Shown one piece after another: positions 56,730-64,000 of a stretch of DNA of 64,000 bases; within the stretch, counting starts at the first letter, position 1, and every line of letters starts with the position of its first letter. The stretch is taken from NCBI GenBank assembly GCA_016929525.1, contig JAFGIP010000041.1, positions 1-64,000 of the forward strand, written 5' to 3'. The DNA is from Bacteroidales bacterium (GTDB lineage: Bacteria > Bacteroidota > Bacteroidia > Bacteroidales > UBA10428). The position numbers and the translations under genes were made by a program. Under the pieces are notes generated by a model, which was given only the letters and a program-made list of their open reading frames with translations, had not been told where the DNA came from and made no database searches.

Positions 56730-57671
56730 ATGAAGGAAGAAATAATCATAAGCGGCAGAATGAATCCAAAAATAGACCCGGTGTTAAATATCTGGCATTG
56801 GGAGATCCCTCTATACTTGTTTCTCGGAGGTCTTGCTGCCGGCATACTTTTCTTTGCTGCATTATACATTATCCTGAAAAAAGAAGATGAATTTCCCACT
56901 GCTGTAAAAAAAGCCCCCTTAATTACACCTTTTCTGCTTATTATTGGTCTCATTGCCTTGCTTCTTGACTTAAATCATAAACCCTATTTCTGGCAACTTT
57001 ACACAACAATAAAAATTCAGTCACCGATGTCATGGGGAGCATGGACACTTATGGTTGTTACACCTTTATCCTTTATCTGGGCTGCCTTAAATATTAAGGA
57101 GATATTTCCAACCTGGGACTGGAATATCTCATTTTTAAAACAGTTTGAAATCTGGTGTAGAAAGAACATTTTACCCATAGCATGGATTACAATAACATTC
57201 TCGGTTATTCTTGGAATTTATACAGGAATACTCTTTTCAGCATTCAATGCACGTCCTCTTTGGAATACTTCAATCCTGGGACCGTTATTTCTGACATCGG
57301 GTTTGTCAACAGGTGCAGCCGCAATAATGCTGATGAGTAAGAATCATATAGAAAGAAAGGCTTTTGCACGAATCGATCTTTTACTAATTGCCATCGAACT
57401 ATTTCTGATAACACACATGTTCATGGGTTTCATGGCAAGCACGCAAGTGCAAATAGAAGCTGCCCGCTTATTTCTTGGTGGCCCTTATACAGCGTCATTC
57501 TGGGTGTTTGTAGTTGGGCTGGGACTGGTTGTGCCGGCTTTCCTCGAAGTACTGGAATTGTCCCGGAGAAAAATACCTGTAATAGTACCGGCAACTTTAG
57601 TGCTGTTCGGAGGTATTATGATGCGTTTTATCCTGGCATATGCCGGGCAGGCCAGTAGATGGCTCTATTAA
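56730..57671 (+). CDS. NrfD/PsrC-like membrane anchor subunit
   Basis: The 313-residue protein has about eight membrane helices and typical NrfD-family signatures: WHWEIPLYLFLGGLAAGILF at the start, QSPMSWGAWTLMVVTPLSF, SAFNARPLWNTSILGPLFLTSGLSTGAA and LFLGGPYTASFWVFVVGLGL. It oxidises quinol in the membrane and feeds electrons to the PsrB-like subunit. It starts 13 bp after that gene, and the sulfur transporter genes follow at once, so all are one transcript. Confidence 0.94.
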   Translation: MKEEIIISGRMNPKIDPVLNIWHWEIPLYLFLGGLAAGILFFAALYIILKKEDEFPTAVKKAPLITPFLLIIGLIALLLDLNHKPYFWQLYTTIKIQSPMSWGAWTLMVVTPLSFIWAALNIKEIFPTWDWNISFLKQFEIWCRKNILPIAWITITFSVILGIYTGILFSAFNARPLWNTSILGPLFLTSGLSTGAAAIMLMSKNHIERKAFARIDLLLIAIELFLITHMFMGFMASTQVQIEAARLFLGGPYTASFWVFVVGLGLVVPAFLEVLELSRRKIPVIVPATLVLFGGIMMRFILAYAGQASRWLY

Positions 57672-57699
57672 CTATCAGGAACATTAAACTAACAACAAT

Positions 57700-58224
57700 A
57701 TGAATAAAGGAAATAAATATTTAAACCCATACATTGGCGGAATACTTTTGGGGTTGGTGTTGCTGGTTGCCAACTTTATATCCGGCAGAGGACTGGGAGC
57801 CAGCGGAGCTGTTAAAAGTACTATCCTTGCAGGTGTGAAAACAGTAGCTCCCGGCCATTATGATAATGCTGCCTACTATAAGGAATACCAGGAAGATCAT
57901 AAAGAAAAAAGTCCATTGAACAATTGGCTGGTATTTGAAATGATGGGGGTGCTGGTAGGTGGTTTTTTATCGGGGGCAGTTGCAGGCCGACTAAAATTAA
58001 AAGTGGAACATTCACCGCGGATAACCTCAAGACGAAGGATGATTTTTGCCCTGCTTGGAGGAATACTGTTTGGATTTGGTTCACAGATGGGAAGAGGATG
58101 TACAAGTGGTTCAGCACTAAGTGGCATGGCAGTGCTCTCACTCGGTGGTTTTATAACTATGGCAGGCATATTTGGAACCGCCTTTGCTTTTGCTTACTTC
58201 TTCAGAAAAAACTGGATTCAATAA
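57700..58224 (+). CDS. YeeE/YedE half-length sulfur transporter, first copy
   Basis: The 174-residue membrane protein has about four hydrophobic segments and the family signature GRGCTSGSALSGMAVLS with a conserved Cys used in thiosulfate movement by YeeE/TsuA. An earlier GRGLGASGAVKS lies at the start, and a lysine-rich loop (about 60-75) is likely cytoplasmic. Full-length YeeE is about 350 residues with two such halves in one chain; here the halves seem split in separate genes, this being the first. Its stop lies 107 bp before the second copy, with a repeat array between them. Confidence 0.88.
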   Translation: MNKGNKYLNPYIGGILLGLVLLVANFISGRGLGASGAVKSTILAGVKTVAPGHYDNAAYYKEYQEDHKEKSPLNNWLVFEMMGVLVGGFLSGAVAGRLKLKVEHSPRITSRRRMIFALLGGILFGFGSQMGRGCTSGSALSGMAVLSLGGFITMAGIFGTAFAFAYFFRKNWIQ

Positions 58225-58235
58225 TGAAATAAACA

Positions 58236-58322
58236 GTGAACAGTGAACAGTGAACACTCCCGTGAACAGTGAACAGTGAACAATTAAACAGTTAAACAAT
58301 TAAACAGTTAAACAATTAAACA
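58236..58322 (+). repeat. composite short tandem repeat array: six heptamers and five octamers
   Basis: Three copies of GTGAACA (58236-58256), a spacer CTCCC, then three more copies (58262-58282). They are followed directly by five octamers alternating ATTAAACA and GTTAAACA (58283-58322). The array ends 9 bp before the start codon of the second YeeE/YedE gene, so it occupies that gene's ribosome-binding region. Unit gain or loss by replication slippage could change the distance or RNA structure around the start. Both units contain RAACA, so one may derive from the other. Confidence 0.85.
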
Positions 58323-58331
58323 TATAATACA

Positions 58332-58922
58332 ATGGCACCATTGGTTTCTTATGATATAATATCACAAAACACAAATTTACCTTTAGCATTTGCAATAGGA
58401 ATTGGGTTTGGCTGGGTACTCGAAAGTAGTGGTTTCTCTTCGAGTCGTAAACTTGCCGGTGTTTTTTACGGATACGATACTGTGGTTCTGAAAGTATTTT
58501 TTACCGGGGCAATAACGGCAATGATTGGTTTACTTTTTTTCAGTTTGTTCGGATGGATAGATTTAAATCTCGTATATGTCAATCCTACATTTCTTACATC
58601 AGCCATTTTGGGAGGCGTAATAATGGGTCTTGGATTTATTATGGGTGGTTTCTGCCCGGGAACAAGCTTTTGCGCAGCTTCAATTGGAAAAATAGACGCT
58701 ATGGTCTTCATTGGCGGATTATTCATCGGGGTTTTTATTTTTACAGAGGGTTATCCCCTATGGGAAGGTATTTATAAAGCAAATTTTCAGGGATACCCGA
58801 AAATCAGCACTTCGCTTAATCTATCAGATGGCATACTTGCATTGTTAGTAATACTTGCGGCAGTTGGCATGTTCTGGGCAGGTGAATGGGCTGAGAAGAA
58901 ATTCCCGCAGGCAGAGTATTAA
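58332..58922 (+). CDS. YeeE/YedE half-length sulfur transporter, second copy
   Basis: The 196-residue membrane protein has about five helices and the second-half signatures: GIGFGWVLESSGFSSSRKLAGVFYG and GFIMGGFCPGTSFCAASIGKIDAM with two cysteines placed for relaying sulfur. It should pair with the first copy to make a complete transport path for thiosulfate or a similar compound into the cytoplasm. No good Shine-Dalgarno is visible before its ATG, because the repeat array runs up to 9 bp from it. It is followed after 15 bp by the rhodanese-like gene. Confidence 0.88.
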   Translation: MAPLVSYDIISQNTNLPLAFAIGIGFGWVLESSGFSSSRKLAGVFYGYDTVVLKVFFTGAITAMIGLLFFSLFGWIDLNLVYVNPTFLTSAILGGVIMGLGFIMGGFCPGTSFCAASIGKIDAMVFIGGLFIGVFIFTEGYPLWEGIYKANFQGYPKISTSLNLSDGILALLVILAAVGMFWAGEWAEKKFPQAEY

Positions 58923-58937
58923 TAAAAAAATAAAAAA

Positions 58938-59561
58938 ATGAATACTAGAATTATTATATCGATCGTATTTGTCGGGCTTGGACTTATAATTGCCGCAGTA
59001 CCGCAAAATGTGACCCTTCCATATAAGCTAACGGCAGAAGAAATGTTGGTAGAATCAAATAACAGGGTACAATTTTATAGTCCGGAGGAAATAGCTGAGA
59101 TTATTATACAGAAGAACCCTGAATTTCAACTTATCGATGTCAGATCGCAGGATGAATATGAAAAATTTAGTCTGCCAAATTCAATTAATATCCCACTTAC
59201 CGATATTCTTGCCGATGAATATCGTGACCTGCTGCATCAGGATATTAAAAGAAATATCTTTTTCTCAAACGGAACAGTAAATGCAATGAAAGCATGGATG
59301 ATTACACGTCAGCTCGGATGGGAAAATAATTATGTAATGGAAGGAGGATTAAATTACTGGGCAGAAGTAATTATGAATCCCATTCCTCCTGCTTCGACAA
59401 GTCCCAATGAGGAAATAGCAAAATACGAATTCCGAAAAGCTGCAGGTGAAGCAATTCATGGGAATACCAGTATTAAAATAAAGGCCAGCACAACTATTGA
59501 AATTGCCAGACCACCCATAAAACGCAAAAACACCAAACAACGGGTACAGGGAGGATGCTAG
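58938..59561 (+). CDS. membrane-anchored rhodanese-fold protein with Cys-to-Ser active site and C-terminal GGC
   Basis: The 207-residue protein has an N-terminal signal/anchor helix (IIISIVFVGLGLIIAAV) and one rhodanese domain at about 45-145 (FQLIDVRSQDEYEKF, GGLNYWAE). The active-site loop, normally starting with the persulfide-forming Cys, reads FFSNGTVNA, with Ser at 110. The only cysteine in the whole chain is residue 207, the last, in a basic tail ending VQGGC. That arrangement suggests a mobile thiol arm, or loss of the classical activity. It closes the sulfur operon, 15 bp after the second transporter gene. Confidence 0.85.
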   Translation: MNTRIIISIVFVGLGLIIAAVPQNVTLPYKLTAEEMLVESNNRVQFYSPEEIAEIIIQKNPEFQLIDVRSQDEYEKFSLPNSINIPLTDILADEYRDLLHQDIKRNIFFSNGTVNAMKAWMITRQLGWENNYVMEGGLNYWAEVIMNPIPPASTSPNEEIAKYEFRKAAGEAIHGNTSIKIKASTTIEIARPPIKRKNTKQRVQGGC

Positions 59562-59807
59562 ATCTATAAATGTTCTATTAAAAAATAATATTTTGGTATT
59601 TGTAATTTCTTAATCACCGGCATTTATTCCAATGAATACATTCTTTAGTGTATCAATTGTCATGATTGTAAGTTAATGGTTTTATTTAAACTCTTCTTAT
59701 TGTTAAAAATTAAAACACTTTATTATTATTCTTATTTCATAAATCATAAATTATTTGATCCTTTGTAATACTTTTTGCAGCACTTTCAAAATAATTTCGT
59801 CTTAATA

Positions 59808-60398
59808 ATGAATTCAAACAGCGACGAACGAAGAATTTCAAAAGAAGAGATGAGCGCACTAATTAGTGCCTGCAGAAAAAATAACAGGGTTGCTCAGATA
59901 AAGTTATACGATCTTTATTCCAAAAGCATGTACAATACATGCCTGAGAATTGTAAAAGACAGTATGCTGGCTGAAGACATCGTTCAGGAATGTTTCCTGA
60001 CAGCTTTTCAATCGATAGGTAGTTTCAGAGGTGATAGTTCTTTCTTTTCGTGGCTTAGAAAAATAGTAATTAACAGATCGCTTGATCAGATAAGAAAAAG
60101 AAAAAAGTTCTTTGAACAGATAGATGAGGAATCGGACAATTATTCAGATGAAATAGTCGATCAAAAAAAAGACGATGTCGATGAATTCGACCAGGAAAGA
60201 CTGGCACTTTTAAAAAAACTAATATTGGAACTTCCTGAAGGATTCAGAATCATTATTTCACTTTATTTCTTTGAAGGTTATGATCATGAAGAAATTGCCC
60301 AGATACTTGATATAACACCATCAACATCAAGATCGCAACTTACACGAGCAAAAAGGAAACTACTTAAAATGTATAAAGAACAAACAAGTTCAACGTAA
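59808..60398 (+). CDS. ECF-type RNA polymerase sigma factor
   Basis: The protein of about 196 residues has sigma region 2 (KLYDLYSKSMYNTCLRIVKDSMLAEDIVQECFLTAF, FSWLRKIVINRSLDQIRKRKK). Region 4 shows ELPEGFRIIISLYFFEGYDHEEIAQILDITPSTSRSQLTRAKRKL, the helix-turn-helix that reads the -35. I start at the ATG at 59808; a TTG at 59775 adds eleven residues. The gene is followed by a small membrane protein and a DUF4097-like protein, a typical Bacteroidota envelope-stress arrangement. Confidence 0.93.
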   Translation: MNSNSDERRISKEEMSALISACRKNNRVAQIKLYDLYSKSMYNTCLRIVKDSMLAEDIVQECFLTAFQSIGSFRGDSSFFSWLRKIVINRSLDQIRKRKKFFEQIDEESDNYSDEIVDQKKDDVDEFDQERLALLKKLILELPEGFRIIISLYFFEGYDHEEIAQILDITPSTSRSQLTRAKRKLLKMYKEQTSST

Positions 60399-60440
60399 GT
60401 TTTAACTATGGTTAAACCAGGATAGAAAAACACAGCAACT

Positions 60441-60923
60441 ATGCTAGAAAATTTATTAAATAATAAAGATCCAATTTTCAATGATGACCTCCCAAAAGGA
60501 CATCGTGAAAGATTTGCTGATAAACTGGATTCCCGGCTGCATTCGGAAAGCAAAAATCGGTTCGCTGATTATTATACTGCAGCGGCGTCTGTTTTAGTGC
60601 TGATTACAACTGGTGTAATAATAATCCTTCTTCTTAAGATTAACAGGCAGGATGATGAAGTATTGAGTGATGTATACCCTGAATTATATGAAACAGAGAT
60701 GTATTATATAAATGAAATAAGCAATAAAATGAATACCCTTACAAAACACAGGGAAATAAAGAAGAGTGTTCTAAAAGATATTAAAGAAATAGATAAATCA
60801 TTTATTACAATTAAAGAAGATCTGGAAGAAAATCCAGGTGACGAAAGATTAATAGATGCAGCAATAAATACATACCAGATAAAGCTTGAACTGATTAATA
60901 TGGTATTATCTCATATCAAATAA
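60441..60923 (+). CDS. small membrane protein, possible anti-sigma partner
   Basis: The 160-residue protein has a cytoplasmic N-terminus with LPKGHRERFADKLDSRLH, one membrane helix (about 46-67) and a helical charged C-terminal part outside. This single-pass layout next to an ECF sigma gene fits an anti-sigma factor. I see no zinc-binding HxxxCxxC motif, so it is not the ZAS type. It starts 42 bp after the sigma gene and 37 bp before the next gene; one operon is likely. The role is inferred from context. Confidence 0.6.
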   Translation: MLENLLNNKDPIFNDDLPKGHRERFADKLDSRLHSESKNRFADYYTAAASVLVLITTGVIIILLLKINRQDDEVLSDVYPELYETEMYYINEISNKMNTLTKHREIKKSVLKDIKEIDKSFITIKEDLEENPGDERLIDAAINTYQIKLELINMVLSHIK

Positions 60924-60960
60924 CTAAAATTTTTAAAAAAACCGAAAAATAAAATATATA

Positions 60961-62046
60961 ATGGAAACAAAGACAAGATATATAATAATTGGTGGTTGGT
61001 TGGTCATATTGAGCATCATTCTTCTGAACCTGACCAGTGCTCAGGAGAACGTAGTTGAAAAGACATTAAAAAAATATGCGGTTAAAGCTTCAACACAACT
61101 TAATATTGAAGCAAAATACAGTCACATTGATGTACGCGATTGGAATAAAAATGAAATCCAGGTTGAAGCTACAATAACTCTGTTCAATATAAGTAAACAA
61201 AAAGGGGAACAAATCCTTGATGAAATTAGTATTGACTTTTGGCAGGAAGGAGATGTAATACATGTGGCTACCAATTTTGAGGAATCATTTTTTAAGTCGT
61301 TTGGATGGAATCACAATGAAGATGATTTTAAAATAGAGATTGTTGTTATGATGCCATCGGATGTTAAAGTTGATATTGAAAATAAATATGGTAGTTTGTT
61401 TGTCAATAAACTGACATCCCAGTCAGTCCTGAGAGTAAAATACGGCAGTCTGAAAATAAATGAATTACTTGCAAAAGGGAAAGGGGAAATGGCAGAAGTA
61501 GATCTTGGCTATTCGAAAGGAAGCATTGAAAACTGTAAATGGTTAAAAGTAAATATTAAATACTCTAAGATCGATATTGAAAACAGCAAAGCATTAATCG
61601 TTGTGAGCAAGTATTCAAAAGTCAATATCGATGAAGCCAGCTCAATAGTGTGTGAGTCAAAATATGATACCTATGTAACAGGAAATGCAACAAATTTTGT
61701 GTGTGAGGCAGGATATTCAAATTTCAAATTCGATAAAATAAGAAAGAAAATACACCTTGAGACCAAGTATACAGATGTAAAAGCAGATTATATCCCACCA
61801 ACTTTCGAATCAATCAGCATCGATAACAGTTATGGTTCCATATCGCTGTATATTGATCCCGAAGCATCTTACAGATTAAACGGATATGCAAAGTATGCTA
61901 AAATACATTATCCTGACAATGCCCGGGTAAACCGAGTCCAGGAAAATAATGAACTTACTGTAAAAGGTACAATAGGTGGAGAAAAGGGTGAACTCCCCAC
62001 CGTAAAAATTGAAACTAAATATGGCGGAATTAAGTTAAGTCGATAG
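60961..62046 (+). CDS. exported DUF4097-like adhesin-type protein
   Basis: The 361-residue protein has a signal-like first helix (IIIGGWLVILSIILLNL). A repetitive beta-helix-like mature part follows, in which motifs of the type IEAKYSHIDVRDW, VDIENKYGSLFVNKL, LRVKYGSLKINEL and INIKYSKIDIENSK recur about every twenty residues. This is the pattern of DUF4097/putative adhesin (DUF2807-like) proteins that commonly follow ECF sigma and anti-sigma genes. It may be the regulated target. Its last 17 nt overlap the 3' end of cysQ on the other strand. Confidence 0.82.
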   Translation: METKTRYIIIGGWLVILSIILLNLTSAQENVVEKTLKKYAVKASTQLNIEAKYSHIDVRDWNKNEIQVEATITLFNISKQKGEQILDEISIDFWQEGDVIHVATNFEESFFKSFGWNHNEDDFKIEIVVMMPSDVKVDIENKYGSLFVNKLTSQSVLRVKYGSLKINELLAKGKGEMAEVDLGYSKGSIENCKWLKVNIKYSKIDIENSKALIVVSKYSKVNIDEASSIVCESKYDTYVTGNATNFVCEAGYSNFKFDKIRKKIHLETKYTDVKADYIPPTFESISIDNSYGSISLYIDPEASYRLNGYAKYAKIHYPDNARVNRVQENNELTVKGTIGGEKGELPTVKIETKYGGIKLSR

Positions 62047-62857
62047 CTTGTTTTACAATGTCTTCATTATCTTTTGAATAGACTATAAAATAAGGATTCT
62101 GAAGGTTTTCCTTATTGTAAATAAGAGATTGTAATCCGGGAAATTGTTTAACCTCGCATCCGGCATAAACTGCAACAGCATGGCTTGCTGCCGTATCCCA
62201 CTCCATTGTTGGTCCGATACGTGGATAAATATCGGCAGCACCCTCTGCTATCATACATAATTTCAACGAACTTCCAAAAGATTTCATTTCACACTCACCT
62301 GTTATCAACTGTATTTTTTCAATGAAATCTTTAGTTTCATCTGACAGATGCGATCTGCTTGCAACAATCTGAAGTTTATCTCCTGATTTCCTGCCATTAA
62401 TCCGGCTTGCATTTGCAATAATATCATCAACTAAAACTGATTCACCGGGTATTGCTTTATAACTCCCTTCACCTTTTAATCCATAGTAAAGAATATTCTG
62501 GACAGGCACATATACAACTCCTAATACTGGAATTCCGGACTCCACCAATGCTATATTAATTGTATACTCAGCCCTCTTATTTATAAATTCTTTTGTACCA
62601 TCCAGAGGGTCAATTAGCCAGAAGAGATTCCATGCCGATCTTTCACTAAATGATATATTAGCATTTTCTTCACTTAACTGAGGAATATTGGTAGGTTTTA
62701 AAGTTTCGCAAATAATCCTGTCCGATTCAAGATCGGCCATTGTCAGCGGGGAATCATCACTTTTTGTCATTACCTCCACTTCATCATTATAATATTGCAA
62801 TGTTTTTTTCCCTGCTTTGATAGCAGCTTCAATGGTTAATTTCAAGTTTTCTCTCAT
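62030..62857 (-). CDS. cysQ: 3'(2'),5'-bisphosphate nucleotidase
   Basis: The 275-residue cytoplasmic enzyme of the inositol monophosphatase fold hydrolyses adenosine 3',5'-bisphosphate (PAP), the by-product of sulfate assimilation. Metal-binding motifs are present: EENANISFSER (Glu), WLIDPLDGTKEFI and PTMEWDTAASHAV. It lies 8 bp after the SLC13 permease gene in the same direction, an arrangement common in Bacteroidota where sulfate uptake and activation genes follow. It marks a link with assimilatory sulfur use beside the sulfur-reductase operon. Confidence 0.93.
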   Translation of the reverse strand: MRENLKLTIEAAIKAGKKTLQYYNDEVEVMTKSDDSPLTMADLESDRIICETLKPTNIPQLSEENANISFSERSAWNLFWLIDPLDGTKEFINKRAEYTINIALVESGIPVLGVVYVPVQNILYYGLKGEGSYKAIPGESVLVDDIIANASRINGRKSGDKLQIVASRSHLSDETKDFIEKIQLITGECEMKSFGSSLKLCMIAEGAADIYPRIGPTMEWDTAASHAVAVYAGCEVKQFPGLQSLIYNKENLQNPYFIVYSKDNEDIVKQAIDLT

Positions 62858-62865
62858 ACTCAGTA

Positions 62866-64000
62866 TTAAAAATATATTGCATATAAAATGAGCACCGTAG
62901 TAACCATATATAAGACCGTCAGCGGTGCACCAATTTTAAAGAAGTCTTTAAATGAATAATTACCCGGACCATATACCATCAGGTTTGTCTGATAACCTAT
63001 AGGGGTCATAAAATTAGCCGCCGCTCCATATGCTACTGTCAAAACGAAAGGAATGGCCGAAACATTCAGATTACTGGCAACGGTAATTGCAATAGGGAAA
63101 ATTATACCAACCGAAGCTTTATTTGTAATATATGCGGCAAGTACTGTTGTAATAAAATAAACACCAAAAAGCACCCCGACTTTCCCAAGTGGCATAAAAA
63201 TAGAAATTATACCTTCAGCCAGCAGTTCTGCTGCTCTTGTTTTTGTCATGGCAGTGGCAAGTGCAAGAGAGAGGACAATAATCAGAGCAAGGTTATAATC
63301 AAGGCTTTTTGGTAAATCTTTTGGATTGGTAATTTTAAGGATCATCGCCATCACCATTAGTATTAACAAGCCTTTGAACAATGCAAGAATATTTAGTGCA
63401 GATAAAAGAATTGCAACTAAAAGTCCACCAAGTAAAAGGTATACCTTATAATTCTCAATTTTCACAAAATCTTTCACTCTTGATATAAAATAAAAATCCT
63501 GCGACATTTGAATGCGGCTGTCAAAAGCTGCACCGGCATACATTAATAACACATCCCCGGCTCGCAATTCAACATTACCCATTTTACTGCTTATATGCTC
63601 TCCATTTCGATGAACGGCAAGTACCGCAGCATCGTATTTTGCCCTGAAATTGACCTCATGAACTTCTTTGCCAATAAGTGTGGAATTTTGCGATACAACA
63701 ATCTCAATTACCTCTGCCTTTTTTGCCTTCGACAACATTCCTACTTCAGGAACAACCAAGCCTGACTCGGTTTCAACAAGATCTGCAATGTTTTGCGTAT
63801 CTCCTGCAAAAACAAGTATATCGTCCGGATGAATTATTATCTCTGAATGATATGCCTGTATTGAATTAGTATCCCTAATGATTTCAACCAGTATCAGTCC
63901 TTTTAGATTTCTCAGGTTGGTTTCACCAATCTTCTTTCCAATAAGGTATGAACCTCTTCTAATTCTCGCTTCAATAAAATACTTTCTTGTTCCGGAAGGG
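62866..64000 (-). CDS. SLC13-family permease with TrkA-C domains (5' end outside window)
   Basis: The frame is open to the window edge, so the true start lies beyond 64000. From the edge inwards there are two RCK/TrkA-C-like domains: the first around IEARIRRGSYLIGKKIGE and IIHPDDILVFAG; the second around IVVSQNSTLIGKEVHEVN and LRAGDVLLMYAG. The C-terminal transport domain then shows several helices and the family signature ITNKASVGIIFPIAI with GYQTNLMVYGPG. Such proteins import sulfate or dicarboxylates with sodium. Beside cysQ, sulfate is the better guess. A TTG at 63759 would not be the real start. Confidence 0.88.
   Translation of the reverse strand, partial: PSGTRKYFIEARIRRGSYLIGKKIGETNLRNLKGLILVEIIRDTNSIQAYHSEIIIHPDDILVFAGDTQNIADLVETESGLVVPEVGMLSKAKKAEVIEIVVSQNSTLIGKEVHEVNFRAKYDAAVLAVHRNGEHISSKMGNVELRAGDVLLMYAGAAFDSRIQMSQDFYFISRVKDFVKIENYKVYLLLGGLLVAILLSALNILALFKGLLILMVMAMILKITNPKDLPKSLDYNLALIIVLSLALATAMTKTRAAELLAEGIISIFMPLGKVGVLFGVYFITTVLAAYITNKASVGIIFPIAITVASNLNVSAIPFVLTVAYGAAANFMTPIGYQTNLMVYGPGNYSFKDFFKIGAPLTVLYMVTTVLILYAIYF

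Noticed and set aside
58236-58322. Repeat array considered as a CRISPR
   Set aside because: Units are 7-8 bp and directly joined, with no spacers of 25-40 bp, and no cas gene is near.

Overview
This is an AT-rich chromosomal stretch from a member of the Bacteroidota, most likely an anaerobic or facultative Bacteroidales/Marinilabiliales-type organism. The evidence is: type IX secretion (T9SS) C-terminal sorting domains on three large secreted proteins, a SusC-type carboxypeptidase-regulatory module, a propeller/Y_Y_Y one-protein sensor, LytS/LytTR signalling with TPR repeats, many small lipoproteins with S-C or G-C lipoboxes, and mostly weak Shine-Dalgarno signals. No rRNA, tRNA, CRISPR array, transposase or phage block was recognised, so it reads as resident chromosome.

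Layout. 0-2.4 kb: three small lipoproteins on the minus strand, the first broken by an in-frame stop, plus a structured gene-free stretch. 2.6-9.2 kb: type I isopentenyl diphosphate isomerase, an exported glutathione-peroxidase-like protein, a 21-bp tandem repeat between convergent genes, a Tat-exported DUF362 protein with a DUF6599-like partner, a lipoprotein and a T9SS beta-helix protein. 9.5-13.3 kb: small membrane protein, APC permease, Na/Pi cotransporter. 13.4-19.8 kb: glycan genes, namely two GT4-type glycosyltransferases, a fused GT2-polysaccharide deacetylase and a GH5 enzyme with a CBM9-like module. 20-27 kb: CPBP-like membrane protein, 1103-residue sensor without a kinase, a MuiA-family protein carrying a SusC-type insertion, DinB-like protein. 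27-38 kb: large secreted proteins (double pectate-lyase fold plus propeller; CotH-type protein; T9SS protein) and envelope/TPR proteins. 37.8-42 kb: minus-strand cluster of LarE, iron alcohol dehydrogenase, LsrG-like monooxygenase, J-domain membrane protein and SRPBCC/GyrI-like protein. 42-46 kb: MDR oxidoreductase, class A penicillin-binding protein, cyclophilin-like protein. 46-48.8 kb: molybdenum cofactor operon mobA - MobB-like - moeA - moaC, with a terminator-like hairpin in its leader. 48.9-53.5 kb: secreted DNRLRE protein and a LytS/LytTR pair. 53.9-59.6 kb: a sulfur operon. 59.8-62 kb: ECF sigma factor, membrane partner and DUF4097-like protein. 62-64 kb: cysQ and an SLC13/TrkA-C permease running off the window.

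The most coherent system is the sulfur block. A Tat-exported molybdenum/[4Fe-4S] oxidoreductase of the polysulfide/thiosulfate reductase group, a four-cluster ferredoxin and an NrfD-type quinol-linked membrane subunit form a PsrABC-like complex. They are followed by two half-length YeeE/YedE sulfur transporters and a membrane-anchored rhodanese-fold protein. The rhodanese has Ser where the catalytic Cys should be, and its only cysteine is the very last residue of a Gly-Gly-Cys tail. The transporters are separated by an unusual heptamer/octamer repeat array ending 9 nt before the second start codon. The region upstream of the operon holds an exact PerR-type 7-1-7 box. Molybdenum cofactor genes 5 kb upstream could supply the catalytic subunit, and cysQ plus the SLC13 permease nearby suggest sulfate assimilation. 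Secreted carbohydrate-active proteins and T9SS cargo fit a polymer-degrading lifestyle.
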